In this document: positions 27,331-35,919 of the stretch, one piece after another
How the letters are laid out: each line of letters starts with the position of its first letter
Position numbering within the stretch: position 1 is the first letter of the stretch
DNA from: JACJWR01 sp963842975
Lineage (GTDB): Bacteria > Actinomycetota > Actinomycetes > S36-B12 > UBA10799
Assembly: GCA_963842975.1 (NCBI GenBank)
Contig: CAWJIH010000009.1
Coordinates: forward strand, 1 to 64,000
DNA: 64,000 nucleotides
Direction: 5' to 3'
The notes under the pieces: model-generated
Told to the model about the DNA's origin: nothing
Seen by the model: only the letters and a program-made list of their open reading frames with translations
The model's database searches: none
Made by a program: the position numbers and the translations under genes

Positions 27331-27786
27331 GTGAGTGAATCCGAACCGCAGGCGCCAGGCAATCCCACCGGTCACGACGTTGCCCGCGCGGTCGGACGCA
27401 CTCTCGCTGCTTGGGGGACTGCCAACGTCGTTGGTGGAAGCGCGGCGGCCGCCTCCGGGCGGGGGCCGATGATCAGCGCCTTCGGCCAACAGAGCGCCAC
27501 CTGGGGAGCGATCAACCTTGCCATCGCCGGATTCGGTTTCTGGCGCTCCCGGCGGTCGCCGGTGGAGTTGCCGCGACTGCGGACGATCCTGCTGATCAAC
27601 GCCGGATTGGATGTTGGGTACATGGCGGTCGGCGCCCTGATGATCGGGTCGGTTCGGGGGCGCAACGATCCGCATGCGGTTGCGCGTCGTGGTCACGGCG
27701 CAGCAATCATCGTGCAAGGTGCCGGTTTGGGCGCTATCGACACGGTGTTCGCCGTTGCTGCCACCCGGGCGATGCACACCGACTAG
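27331..27786 (+). CDS. Small membrane protein of an uncharacterised family
   Basis: A 151-residue protein, GTG start, with four predicted hydrophobic segments. It contains QQSATWGAINLAIAGFGFW and RTILLINAGLDVGYMAVGA, followed by IIVQGAGLGAIDTVFAV. Proteins with the same WGxIN, NxGLDVxY and QGxGL order occur in Bacteroidota and Actinomycetota without assigned function. No clear operon partner. Confidence 0.72.
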   Translation: MSESEPQAPGNPTGHDVARAVGRTLAAWGTANVVGGSAAAASGRGPMISAFGQQSATWGAINLAIAGFGFWRSRRSPVELPRLRTILLINAGLDVGYMAVGALMIGSVRGRNDPHAVARRGHGAAIIVQGAGLGAIDTVFAVAATRAMHTD

Positions 27787-27926
27787 CGGAGGCGCGGAGT
27801 CGACTCGAGTGTGTGCTCGCCCACAGACGAGGCGCAGTTGATGCGGGACCCTGAAGTGTGAACGAATCCAACAGACGGTCCCAGCCAGGGTCGCGGCCCT
27901 CCCGATGAGCGGGCATACCGGTTGCT

Positions 27927-28854
27927 ATGGCGGCCACGTTAGTTCTCGGCGGCTGCTCAGTCGGGGCTGATAGAACCGGGACGGCAGAGTCGGCTGGAGC
28001 CGACTCCGGCGCGGCTGAGCCGGTGGAACTCGGGCCTATCCCGTCTCCATCATGACCTGGCACGAAATCGTCAATGATGTCGTCGGTGGCCAACCGGTCA
28101 CCGTCACCTACTGCCCGCTCTGCAACAGCGCGATCGCATTTTCGGGCGAGGTGGGCGAACGGACTTTGACATTCGGCACCTCGGGCAGTCTGTACCTGCC
28201 ATCGCTGGGGAGTTGACCGGTACGCAACTGTCGACGATTCCCATTTCGATGCTGCGCTGGGCCGATCTGCGCCAGCAGCGCCCAGACGCTTGGGTGCTTT
28301 CCCGGGATACCGGTCACAACCGGCCATACGGCGAGAACCCCTACGTTGGCGACGAGACCGATGATTGGACCCTGCTCGACCAGCCGGCTGACGGCCGGTT
28401 ACCAGCTAAGGAACGCGTCGTGGTTGTGCTCGATTCGTCCGTGGCATTTCCACTGGCGCAATTGTCCGGACAGTCCGTGGCCAACGTGGATGTCCGAGGC
28501 AGACCAGTTGCGCTGTTCGCGGCTCCCGGCCTCGCTTCAGCCTTGGACACCCGGGCCATCGCCGACGGCCGACCAATTCCGGCTACCGGGGTGTTCTGCG
28601 CGGTTGTCGACGAACAGGTGCTGTCTTTCGAATCGACATCAGATGCTGGCCTCGCGGCCAGGGATAGTCAGACCGGCTCCGGGTGGACGCTGCTGGGCGA
28701 AGCAGTCGACGGGCCGCTAGCCGGGATCAAGCTGGAGCGTTTGGCGCACATCGACACGTTCTGGTTTGCCGCGAAGACATTCGACCCGGGTTTGCAGGTC
28801 GTTGACCTGCCGTCGCCATCGGGACCCCTATCCATATCAACGAAAGGACGACAC
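27927..28854 (+). pseudogene. DUF3179 lipoprotein gene, decayed by deletions and frame changes
   Basis: Three in-order DUF3179 pieces lie in different frames. The first is a lipoprotein N-terminus (TLVLGGCSVGAD, from 27927). The second, from about 28038, reads AYPVSIMTWHEIVND then VTYCPLCNSAIAF and LTFGTSG. The third, from about 28190, runs IAGELTGTQLSTIPISMLRW through SRDTGHNRPYGENPYVG to DTFWFAAKTFDPGLQVV. The region normally between the lipobox and AYP, and the usual stretch between FGTSG and GELTG, are missing, so this is more than one sequencing error. The last frame has no stop before the next gene. Function of DUF3179 proteins is unknown. Confidence 0.75.
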
Positions 28855-29607
28855 ATGCTCTCCGAATCAGTTCAGACGTTCATCGATGCCGAGATTTCCG
28901 CGAACACCACCGACTTCTCGGATCTGCGGGCTGTGTTCCTCAACGGGACACTCAAACGCTCACCTGAGCCCAGCCACACCGATGGTCTGATCGACGTCAG
29001 CCGCCACGTACTCCAAGGTGCAGGAGCGAGGGTGGACGTGATCCGGACCGTTGATCATGTGATCCCCCCCGGTGTCTATCCGGATATGCGGGAACAGGGA
29101 TGGGACCGCGACGACTTCCCCGATTTGTACCGGGAACTCATCGAACCGGCCCACATCGTGGTGCTGGCCTCACCGATATGGCTGGGGGACCAATCGTCGA
29201 TGACGAGGCTCATCATCGAGCGGCTCTACGGCTGGTCCGGGGATCTCAATGACGCTGGCCAGTGGTCCTACTACGGCAAGGTGGGTGGCGTGCTGGTCAC
29301 CGGAAATGAGGACGGCGGCAAGCATTGCGCGGCGCAGATGCTCTATGCCCTCTCCCACATCGGCTTCACCATTCCGCCGCAGGCGGACTCCTACTGGGTG
29401 GGTGAAGCCGGGCCCGGACCGTCTTACCTGGACGACAATCGTGGCGCAGCGAACCATTGGACGACCCGCAATACCGTGTTCGCGGCGTGGAACATGCTGC
29501 ACACCGCGCGTCGACTCGTGGACAGCGGCGGCATCCCGGCATTCGGCAACATCACTACCAACTGGGACCTGTCCGACCCGGATCATCCCAACCCCGAGTA
29601 CCGGTAG
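28855..29607 (+). CDS. Flavodoxin-fold NAD(P)H-dependent oxidoreductase
   Basis: A 250-residue protein starting at ATG 28855, supported by AAAGGA 8 bases upstream. It shows an FMN-reductase-like order: LRAVFLNGTLKRSPEPSHT (phosphate loop region), HIVVLASPIWLGDQSSMT, then KVGGVLVTGNEDGGKHC (second FMN loop). Such enzymes reduce FMN, quinones or azo compounds with NAD(P)H. The reading frame is open upstream into the DUF3179 remnant, so a read-through fusion of 464 residues starting at 28213 is possible, but the ribosome site and domain boundary favour a separate protein. Confidence 0.85.
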   Translation: MLSESVQTFIDAEISANTTDFSDLRAVFLNGTLKRSPEPSHTDGLIDVSRHVLQGAGARVDVIRTVDHVIPPGVYPDMREQGWDRDDFPDLYRELIEPAHIVVLASPIWLGDQSSMTRLIIERLYGWSGDLNDAGQWSYYGKVGGVLVTGNEDGGKHCAAQMLYALSHIGFTIPPQADSYWVGEAGPGPSYLDDNRGAANHWTTRNTVFAAWNMLHTARRLVDSGGIPAFGNITTNWDLSDPDHPNPEYR

Positions 29608-29655
29608 CTACAACCCGATGCCGGTAGTCGAAACCACCAGCCCCCTCCGGCGCGC

Positions 29656-30873
29656 TCAACCTACCCTGACGCCCTCATCGGATTCCCACCCACGGTGCTC
29701 GCTTTGGCTCAGGAGGTCCGGCAGCGGAATCGGGCGGCCAAATAGCCAGCCCTGGCCGTAATCGACTCCGGCGCTGCCGAGCGCGTCGGCCTCGGACTGT
29801 TCCTCGACGCCTTCGGCGACGATCCGTGCTCCGATGCGGTGGCCGAAGTCGGCTAGCGACTGGATGAGGTCGAACTGCGCAGTTCCGGGACGGACCCCGC
29901 TGACCATGCTGCGATCGAGTTTGAGCACATCCGGGTGAATGAGCAGCACATGCCGCAGCGAAGAGAAACCAGATCCGACATCGTCAATGGCCACGCGCAG
30001 TCCCTTGTCCCGCATGGGTCCGAGGGCGGCGTTCAGCGCGTCATAATCCGCAACAGGATCATGTTCGGAAAGCTCAAGAACCACCTTGTCGGAAGCGATT
30101 TCGGTGAGGGCTGCGGTGGTGGACTCCAGCACGAGGGTATTCGGGGAAATGTTCAAAGTGCCATATCCAGGCAACTGGGTCGATTGGCGAAAGGCATTGA
30201 GCAGCGAGAGCAGTTCCAACTCGTGCCCGACCCCAATTTCGTGGGCTTCAGCGAAGCACACATCTGGTGGTGCGCCCCATTCCGCAGGGAATCGGCTCAA
30301 CGCCTCGGCTGCCCGGAACTTGCCTGAACCCAGGTCAACAATCGGCTGCCACACGATCGCCGGACCACCTGCGGCCATGAGGGGCTCGAAACGTTCGGCA
30401 AGCGCGCGAGCGTGTTGCTCAGCCATCACCTGCGGTTCGATGATCAGTGCTGCCGCTTGCGCGAGGACCTCCATGAGCCCCTGATCCCGCTTGCCCAGCT
30501 CAGGACGTGGAGTTAGCCCGGCGGCGCAGAAGGTCCCGTACAGCGAGCCGTCGCTCAGGCGCACCGGAACGGAGATGTAACTGCGAAGCCTCGGCCGCTT
30601 CGCCGCAGGCAGAGCCATCGCGACCGGGAAAGACCGCAGGTCCGGGAGCACAGGTGGAAGGTCGCCGTCGAGGATCACCTGACATAGCGACGTCGCGCGG
30701 GGCTGAGTGACACCATCACTGATCGGCAACCAGGCGGCGGAGTCAACCACCTCAAGGGTCTGATCCGGCCCGTCAAGTCGGCTGAGGAAGGCAAGGCTGA
30801 GGTCGAGCGATTTCCGAGCGGTGTGCAGCAGAGCGGCAATGCGTTCCTGAGAGTCATCTCGAGCGTCGGGCAC
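29656..30873 (-). CDS. GAF-EAL protein, probable c-di-GMP phosphodiesterase
   Basis: A 405-residue protein starting at GTG 30873 (AAGGA 8 bases upstream). Residues 5-150 form a GAF-like sensor domain (ATSLCQVILDG; SYISVPVRLSDGSLYGTFC) and 165-400 an EAL domain. The catalytic set appears complete: EALSR, LNISPNT, LELSEHD, AIDDVGSGFSS, LKLDRSMV, VAEGVEE and GQGW, so it should hydrolyse c-di-GMP. No GGDEF domain and no membrane segment are seen. The GAF domain's ligand is unknown. No other c-di-GMP gene is in the window. Confidence 0.88.
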   Translation of the reverse strand: MPDARDDSQERIAALLHTARKSLDLSLAFLSRLDGPDQTLEVVDSAAWLPISDGVTQPRATSLCQVILDGDLPPVLPDLRSFPVAMALPAAKRPRLRSYISVPVRLSDGSLYGTFCAAGLTPRPELGKRDQGLMEVLAQAAALIIEPQVMAEQHARALAERFEPLMAAGGPAIVWQPIVDLGSGKFRAAEALSRFPAEWGAPPDVCFAEAHEIGVGHELELLSLLNAFRQSTQLPGYGTLNISPNTLVLESTTAALTEIASDKVVLELSEHDPVADYDALNAALGPMRDKGLRVAIDDVGSGFSSLRHVLLIHPDVLKLDRSMVSGVRPGTAQFDLIQSLADFGHRIGARIVAEGVEEQSEADALGSAGVDYGQGWLFGRPIPLPDLLSQSEHRGWESDEGVRVG

Positions 30874-31030
30874 GACCTAATCCTTCCGCGCACATTCCTC
30901 CCACAGAGCGGAAGGCGATCACTTATGCCTGCGCCGCTGCCTGTGGGCCTGTCGACTGATCAACTTCCGCGAGCCTACTCAATGATCAAGTTCTTGCTCG
31001 CTCAGGCGGCGATGCTGATAGCCCGGCAGG

Positions 31031-31574
31031 TCACACTAAGGCGAGGATTTGCTCCGTCGGCAGCGCCCCTACCCAGGTACCGAGTTGTTCACCGTTAGCG
31101 TCGACCAGAATCCAGGTGGGCTGGGCGGTAATGCCCAGCTGTTGCCAGGTGAAGAAGGTGGGATCCCACAGCATCTGGGGCGTTGTGACCCCGGTGTCGG
31201 CGACGAACTCCTTGGCGTAAGCGAGGTCGTCTTGGGTGCCAAGGCCGACGACTGTGACCTTGTCGGTGTTGGCGGCGGCGAACTCCTCAAGTGGGCGCTT
31301 CGGCCCGGCAACGGACAGAGCGGTGCCCCGCCCACAGCAACACCGGAGTATCCGAAGGCACCACTGAACCCAGATTCACCGGCGCTTCGGTGTTGACGTC
31401 GATCACCTCCACAGCCGGCACGATGCCGGTGTCGCTGCTTTGGCCCGTGGCGGCGGCTGGCGTTTCCGACGTGGCGTCGGTGTCGCTGAGGCCCGAGGCG
31501 CTGCTGCAGCCCGCAAGGACAAATGTCGTAGCCAAACCGGCAGCCGTGATTTTCAGCCGGTAGTTCGTTTTCAT
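31031..31574 (-). pseudogene. Thioredoxin-like (TlpA/DsbE-type) lipoprotein gene with frameshifts
   Basis: The ATG at 31574 starts a lipoprotein signal with lipobox LAGC, then an acidic linker and the first strands of a thioredoxin fold (APVNLGSVVPSDTPVLLW). The CxxC area is garbled: APLCPL and CRAEAP occur in different frames near 31310. The remainder (LEEFAAANTDKVTVVGLG, WQQLGITAQPTWILVD) is in frame to the stop at 31031. At least two small indels are needed to rebuild about 180 residues. The ATG overlaps the ccdA stop (ATGA), so it should be an extracytoplasmic thiol reductase fed by CcdA. Confidence 0.8.
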
Positions 31575-32482
31575 TGGTTCTCCGCAGGTTGAGGGTGGGA
31601 GGAGTCTTCAGTGTGTGCTTCGGAGTGCCGCTCCACTGCTGCATCAGGCGTGCGGGTGTTTCGGTGAGTGGCCCACCACACACCGGCCGCGGCCATTGCC
31701 AGGACCAGCGGGAATACGAAGAGGGGGATGTCGCTGACCGTGTTTGACACCGCGGCCGAGGCGTCGGCCACCCAGGCAGTCGGCCCAGTGGTCACCAGCT
31801 CGCCCTGGAACGAGCGGAACTCCACGTAGCCGTACCAGATCACGTACGCCCCGGCAGCCAGCAGGAAGACGGCCGAGATGCGATCGATGTGTGGGGTGAT
31901 GCGGCGCATCCCGGATGCCGCTCGGTCGCGGAAAAGCGCCATCGCCAGGGCCAGCACAGTGAGCACCGAGCCCATCCCCAGCGCGTAGGCGAGGAACGCT
32001 CCAGTGCCCTGTAGCAACGACCCGCTGCCGGTGAAAGAGGTGGCAACCGCGGCCATGAACACCGGCAAGGTGCACGAAAGCGAGACGGTGGCGTAGATGA
32101 TCCCATACGAGAACATGCCCCAAGGCGAGCCCGAGACAGCCAACTTCGCGCGGGGGAAGCGCACAGATACCTTCTTGCCGGCCAGAAGTACAAGACCAGC
32201 CACCACCAGCAGCACGCCAAGGAGCGCGGTCAGTGCGCTGATCCATTGACCGAATCGCAACGAGAGCGCAGACACGGCCAACCCGGCCACCCCGAAGGTG
32301 ACCACGAAACCCAAGGTGACCGCCGCACCCACGCCAAGTGCCCGCGTCACTGCTCGACCGCCTCGACGGTCCGCCAGGAACATCCCGAGGTAGGCGGGCA
32401 GCAGGGCGAAACCACAGGGGTTGAAAGCGGCCAGGAGACCCGCGCTGAAAGCTAGCAACAACGCGGCGTCGGGAGCGTTCAT
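31571..32482 (-). CDS. ccdA: CcdA/DsbD-type transmembrane thiol electron transporter
   Basis: A 303-residue membrane protein starting at 32482. The two conserved redox cysteines are in NPCGFALLPAYLGMF (segment 1) and SLSCTLPVF (segment 4). It has the normal six-helix core plus one or two extra helices and a His/Ser-rich C-terminal tail. It passes reducing equivalents across the membrane to extracytoplasmic thioredoxin-like proteins, here the overlapping lipoprotein. A CRP-type site lies 36-50 bp before the start. Confidence 0.92.
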   Translation of the reverse strand: MNAPDAALLLAFSAGLLAAFNPCGFALLPAYLGMFLADRRGGRAVTRALGVGAAVTLGFVVTFGVAGLAVSALSLRFGQWISALTALLGVLLVVAGLVLLAGKKVSVRFPRAKLAVSGSPWGMFSYGIIYATVSLSCTLPVFMAAVATSFTGSGSLLQGTGAFLAYALGMGSVLTVLALAMALFRDRAASGMRRITPHIDRISAVFLLAAGAYVIWYGYVEFRSFQGELVTTGPTAWVADASAAVSNTVSDIPLFVFPLVLAMAAAGVWWATHRNTRTPDAAVERHSEAHTEDSSHPQPAENQ

Positions 32483-32517
32483 GGGCGTTATCGTCGCAAC
32501 CTCAATCGCGAAGTTCC

Positions 32518-32532
32518 GTGACCCCGCCCACA
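32518..32532. promoter_or_regulatory. CRP-type binding site upstream of ccdA
   Basis: On the minus strand this reads TGTGGGCGGGGTCAC, a TGTG-N7-TCAC dyad like the CRP consensus TGTGA-N6-TCACA. The extended 17-base motif TGTGTGGGCGGGGTCAC (32518-32534) is identical to the copy at 34066-34082. It sits 36-50 bp before ccdA, just inside the end of the preceding crp/fnr gene's downstream gap. Confidence 0.6.
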
Positions 32533-32540
32533 CAATTGAT

Positions 32541-33257
32541 TCAGGAATTCCGCTGGTGCCCACCGGTGGCTACGGCGAGTTCTCCACCCTCGGCGAGATC
32601 CTGCAGTGCTGCCGAATCACGAATGATGATCTTGCCGCGGCGCAGACTGACCAACCCCCGGTTGGCCAGGTCACCAAGGACTTTCGTGGCCGTCTCGCGG
32701 CTTGTGCCGACCAGATCTGCAAGTTGCTCATGGGTCAGTTTCACCGGTGTGTACCCGGCGGAGTCACCGCCGAGGCGCGCCAAGGTGGCGGCGATTCGCT
32801 CCGGTGCGGACTTCAGCACGGAGTCGCCCAGTCGGCGCTCCAGGTCGGCTACGCGGGAGCCCAGGAACTCCGCGACCCTGGTAGCGATGCGGGAATCCGC
32901 CAGCAGTAGCCGCTCAACGTCGGATCGGCTCATGAGACACACCAGGCAGGGTTCGATGGTTTCCGCGTAGGTCTGGTCGAGGTGTTGGCCTAGCACAGCC
33001 ATCTCGCCGAAGATTTGCCCGGGGGCGATCATCGCGGTGGTCATGGTGCGGCCATCGGCGCCGATCTGGAACAGTCGGATGCGCCCTTTCTTCAAGATGA
33101 AAAGCACCTCGGCAGGACGATCCGGGGAGTACAGCATTTGGCCACGTGGGAGTTGACTCATGGGGGCGGCGTCGCCGATGCGGGCCACCTCCTCGTCGTT
33201 GAGGTCCTGGAAGAGGTCGAACTCGCGCAACACCCATTCGCGTTCGACTTCGGCCAT
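32541..33257 (-). CDS. Crp/Fnr-family transcriptional regulator
   Basis: A 238-residue regulator. Residues 10-125 form a cNMP-binding-like barrel (LYSPDRPAEVLFILKKGRI; GQIFGEMAVLG) and 165-215 a winged helix with THEQLADLVGTSRETATKVL. The recognition helix RETATK resembles the CRP pattern RETVGR, so a TGTGA-type site is expected. FNR-type N-terminal cysteines are absent. Two such sites flank this operon. Whether it binds cAMP is uncertain: the barrel lacks an obvious RSA motif. Its ATG shares one base with the preceding stop (TGATG). Confidence 0.88.
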   Translation of the reverse strand: MAEVEREWVLREFDLFQDLNDEEVARIGDAAPMSQLPRGQMLYSPDRPAEVLFILKKGRIRLFQIGADGRTMTTAMIAPGQIFGEMAVLGQHLDQTYAETIEPCLVCLMSRSDVERLLLADSRIATRVAEFLGSRVADLERRLGDSVLKSAPERIAATLARLGGDSAGYTPVKLTHEQLADLVGTSRETATKVLGDLANRGLVSLRRGKIIIRDSAALQDLAEGGELAVATGGHQRNS

Positions 33258-33514
33258 CAGCGTGCCACCTCCGGGAGGGCAGCCAGCAACTGCGCCATCG
33301 TGGGATTGCCGTACGAAATCACGGTGTCCCCAAGGTAGAACATCGGCGTGCCCGAATAGAACATCGGCGGCTGCCAGTCGGGTGTGTTCACATCGATGAC
33401 GGCCACTTCGACATCAGGCCGTTCCACGGTCAATTGACGCGCCAATGCCGACGCCTGCGCGCACGCTGCGCAGGACGCCGACACCAGCACCGTCACCTGG
33501 ACGGGCCTTCTCAT
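33257..33514 (-). CDS. Small thioredoxin/glutaredoxin-fold protein with CxxC
   Basis: An 85-residue thioredoxin-like protein, ATG 33514 overlapping the upstream stop (ATGA). It has the redox motif SCAACA after the first strand (VTVLVSASCAACAQ), a helix, an IDV strand and the cis-Pro region SGTPMFYLGD. It is cytoplasmic and probably acts as a thiol carrier in the same redox module. Length matches glutaredoxin-like mini-thioredoxins. Confidence 0.85.
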   Translation of the reverse strand: MRRPVQVTVLVSASCAACAQASALARQLTVERPDVEVAVIDVNTPDWQPPMFYSGTPMFYLGDTVISYGNPTMAQLLAALPEVAR

Positions 33515-33987
33515 GCCCGCTTCGCCCCGGCCCTGATTACTGCCACCGTGACCGCGCCCAGCAAGGCGCCGAAAATCACGTGACCCATGAGCGACTGCCA
33601 CGCCATGGTGTCGACCACGAAAGTTGGCATTCCCAGCCGAGTGGGCATGAGCAGCAGAGCACCCAGGACCCACCAGATGATTCCGTAGCCGACGCCCATG
33701 CCGATTCCGGTGCCCCAGGAGTCAAGGCCACGCACCGAGACCACCCCGAAGCCGATTCCGAGAGCCACCGAGATGGCCAGGTGCAGGGCCCAGCCCACTG
33801 CGATCGAGTCGCTGTCGACCATCATGGCGACCATCCCGATCATGTCCATCATCTGCATGAGCAGGCCGAAGGCGATGCCGCCGACGAGGCCGCCGAGTGC
33901 GCCGGCGGTGGCTCGGCGGATGAGGTCTGGGCCGGTGTCGTTGGCGCTTGTGGTTTGATTCGTTGCTTGAGTGGCTGTGGTGGTCAT
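33511..33987 (-). CDS. Four-helix membrane protein, first gene of the redox operon
   Basis: A 158-residue membrane protein starting at ATG 33987 (AAGGAG, 7 bases upstream). After a Thr/Asn-rich tail it has four hydrophobic segments with glycine-rich packing (AGALGGLVGGIAFGLLMQMM; GIGMGVGYGIIWWVLGALL). It has a methionine cluster (MQMMDMIGMVAMM), which could bind Cu(I) but may be structural. No conserved cysteine. First gene of the five-gene overlapped operon. Function unknown. Confidence 0.75.
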   Translation of the reverse strand: MTTTATQATNQTTSANDTGPDLIRRATAGALGGLVGGIAFGLLMQMMDMIGMVAMMVDSDSIAVGWALHLAISVALGIGFGVVSVRGLDSWGTGIGMGVGYGIIWWVLGALLLMPTRLGMPTFVVDTMAWQSLMGHVIFGALLGAVTVAVIRAGAKRA

Positions 33988-34065
33988 GGTGCACTCCTTG
34001 ATAGGTCTGATGCCCTGAGGTGTCAGGATCGACACGAACGTAGGAGTTGACACGCGGGTAGCTCA

Positions 34066-34080
34066 GTGACCCCGCCCACA
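34066..34080. promoter_or_regulatory. CRP-type binding site upstream of the redox operon
   Basis: Minus-strand TGTGGGCGGGGTCAC, identical to the site at 32518-32532, lies about 80-95 bp before the first gene of the operon (ATG at 33987) and 15 bp beyond the TetR gene's end. The position suits activation of the operon by its own Crp/Fnr-type regulator. Confidence 0.6.
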
Positions 34081-34096
34081 CACACGGATCTGTTGC

Positions 34097-34840
34097 TCAG
34101 CTGTGGTGTGAGCCCAACAGCAGCAGCATGAGGTCAATCTGGGCATCGAAGTAGTCCGCACGACAGTCAGCGGAATCGTCAACGACGTTGTGGGTGTGGC
34201 CAAAGAGCTCAAACGAAATCGCCCCTAGCAGGGTGGTCCAACTGGTCAGCGCCGCCAGCAGAGCGCCGTCGCTGATCGAAGCAATCGGCATCGTCGCACG
34301 TGCTGGGGCAAGCGCTGCGGCGGCCGAAGCCACAGTCGCAGGCGGCAAGAGTGCGACCGCCGAGTCGGAGCCGACTGCGGACGAAGTGAGGATCCCGAAC
34401 AGCACCTCGGGCAGTCGGGTGGCCGGGGCGATCGTGTCGATCGGGGCCGCATAGCCGGGTACGGGGGAGCCGAAGATCAGCGAGTACTGATGTGGGTGGT
34501 CCACGGCCCACCGTCGGACCGCATGCCATACCGCCCGGAACTGGACTTCGCCGGACTCATCCCGAGCGTGCGCCTGGGCTTGTTCGGCGACGAGCCCCAC
34601 ATCGTCGTAGGCCTCGATGATCAGGCGCGTCAACAAGTCATCCCGACTCGGGAAGTAGCGATAGATGGCCGAGGAGGCCATGCCCACCTCGCGGGCGACG
34701 GCGCGCAGTGAGAGCGAACCGGCACCCACCTCGGCAAGTTGACGCCGCGCTGCTGCGAGTAGTTCGGCGGTGATCTCGGCGCGGGCACGTTCGCGAGCTG
34801 TGCTCACCCGTCGGTGTGAAGTGTCTGCTGCCCCAGCCAT
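34097..34840 (-). CDS. TetR-family regulator of the adjacent epimerase
   Basis: A 247-residue TetR-type repressor, start taken as ATG 34840. The HTH is at residues 20-66 (AGSLSLRAVAREVGMASSAI, then YRYFPSRDDLL). The C-terminal ligand domain is of the TetR_C_13/WHG sort (HPHQYSLIFGSPVPGYAAP). It is divergent from the NAD-dependent epimerase gene and the intergenic region carries two copies of a GAGCANTGCTC palindrome, its likely operators. The inducer is unknown. Confidence 0.88.
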   Translation of the reverse strand: MAGAADTSHRRVSTARERARAEITAELLAAARRQLAEVGAGSLSLRAVAREVGMASSAIYRYFPSRDDLLTRLIIEAYDDVGLVAEQAQAHARDESGEVQFRAVWHAVRRWAVDHPHQYSLIFGSPVPGYAAPIDTIAPATRLPEVLFGILTSSAVGSDSAVALLPPATVASAAAALAPARATMPIASISDGALLAALTSWTTLLGAISFELFGHTHNVVDDSADCRADYFDAQIDLMLLLLGSHHS

Positions 34841-34890
34841 GACCACATGATGCCTCATTGGTCACCCTTGCGCGAGCGGCGATCAAATAT

Positions 34891-34954
34891 GCGAGCAGTG
34901 CTCTTGCAATTGATGGTGCAGTCGTGGTCTACTCAAAGCGAGAGCACTGCTCGC
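34891..34954. promoter_or_regulatory. Twin palindromic operators between tetR and the epimerase gene
   Basis: GCGAGCAGTGCTCTTGC (34891-34907) and, on the opposite strand, GCGAGCAGTGCTCTCGC (34938-34954) differ at one base. Each has a perfect core GAGCANTGCTC (34893-34903 and 34942-34952). Core centres are 49 bp apart. They lie 52-115 bp before the epimerase start and 50-115 bp before the TetR start, as expected for a repressor controlling both. Confidence 0.75.
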
Positions 34955-35005
34955 AAAAAAGAGCATCGATCATGTCGAGTAGTCGAAGCTGGAAGAGGAG
35001 AGAAC

Positions 35006-35917
35006 ATGAATTCATACCTGATCGTCGGCGCTGGCCCCGTTGGCTCCGGCGTAGCCGAGCAGTTGCTGGCGCGCGGTGACGAGGTCACCACAGTCACCCG
35101 AAGCGGCAACGGCCCTGAGGGCGTTCGAACTGTTGCCCTTGATGCCACTGATGCGGATGCCCTTGCGGCGCTCGCCCAGGGGTGCGCTGCGATCTTCAAC
35201 TGTGCCAACCCTGCCTACCACCGGTGGGCCCTCGACTGGCCACCGCTTGCGGCTTCGCTTCTGACCGCCGCGGAACGCAGCGGGGCGTTGCTGGTGACCG
35301 CATCCAACCTCTACGGCTACGGCTCCGTGGACCGCCCGATGACTCCGGACCTGCCCCTGAACTGCACCTCCACCAAGGGTCGGATTCGAGCACAAATGTG
35401 GCTGGACGCGCTCGCAGCGCACGAGGCCGGTCGGCTGCGTGCTGCGGAGGTACGCGGCGCAGACTACGTCGGAGCCGGCGAACAGTCCCAGATCGACCGC
35501 CAACTCCCGGCGCTGCTGGCGGGCAAGAAACTGCGGACCCTAGGCAATCCCGATGTGCCACATTCCTGGACCTACGTCGGCGACATGGCCCGCACGCTCG
35601 TGGCCGTAGCGGATAACCCCGATGCCTGGGGCCGGGCATGGCATGCCTTGGTGGCAGCTGACGACTCCCAGCGCGAGGTTTTCACCCAACTCGCGGAACT
35701 CGCGGGCCTGGCCACACCCACCCTTGCCCCAGTACCCAGGTGGCAACTCAAGATCATCGGGCTGTTCAACAAGACTGTCGGCGAGCTCCCGGAGCTGGCG
35801 TATCAAGTGGAAGGCCCATTCGTCAGTGACGACTCGGCTACCCGTGAAGTTCTTGGATTGGCACCGACCGAATGGCGGGAGGTCTTGCAGCGGTCGCTGG
35901 TCGCGGCGGCTCAGTGA
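35006..35917 (+). CDS. NAD-dependent epimerase/dehydratase family protein
   Basis: A 303-residue extended-SDR/atypical-SDR protein. The ATG at 35006 has a GAGGAG site 6 bases upstream. It has an N-terminal Rossmann start (SYLIVGAGPVGSGVAEQLLA), the strand ending IFNCANPAYH and SNLYGYG, but in place of YxxxK it has LPLNCTSTKGRIRAQM, so the catalytic Tyr is not at its usual position. It may therefore bind NAD(P) without classical epimerase chemistry. Controlled by the divergent TetR protein. Confidence 0.82.
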   Translation: MNSYLIVGAGPVGSGVAEQLLARGDEVTTVTRSGNGPEGVRTVALDATDADALAALAQGCAAIFNCANPAYHRWALDWPPLAASLLTAAERSGALLVTASNLYGYGSVDRPMTPDLPLNCTSTKGRIRAQMWLDALAAHEAGRLRAAEVRGADYVGAGEQSQIDRQLPALLAGKKLRTLGNPDVPHSWTYVGDMARTLVAVADNPDAWGRAWHALVAADDSQREVFTQLAELAGLATPTLAPVPRWQLKIIGLFNKTVGELPELAYQVEGPFVSDDSATREVLGLAPTEWREVLQRSLVAAAQ

Positions 35918-35919
35918 GT

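Noticed and set aside
28213..29607. A 464-residue DUF3179-flavodoxin fusion as a true protein
   Set aside because: The first half is the C-terminal part of a decayed gene and a good ribosome site stands before ATG 28855, so a separate protein is more likely.
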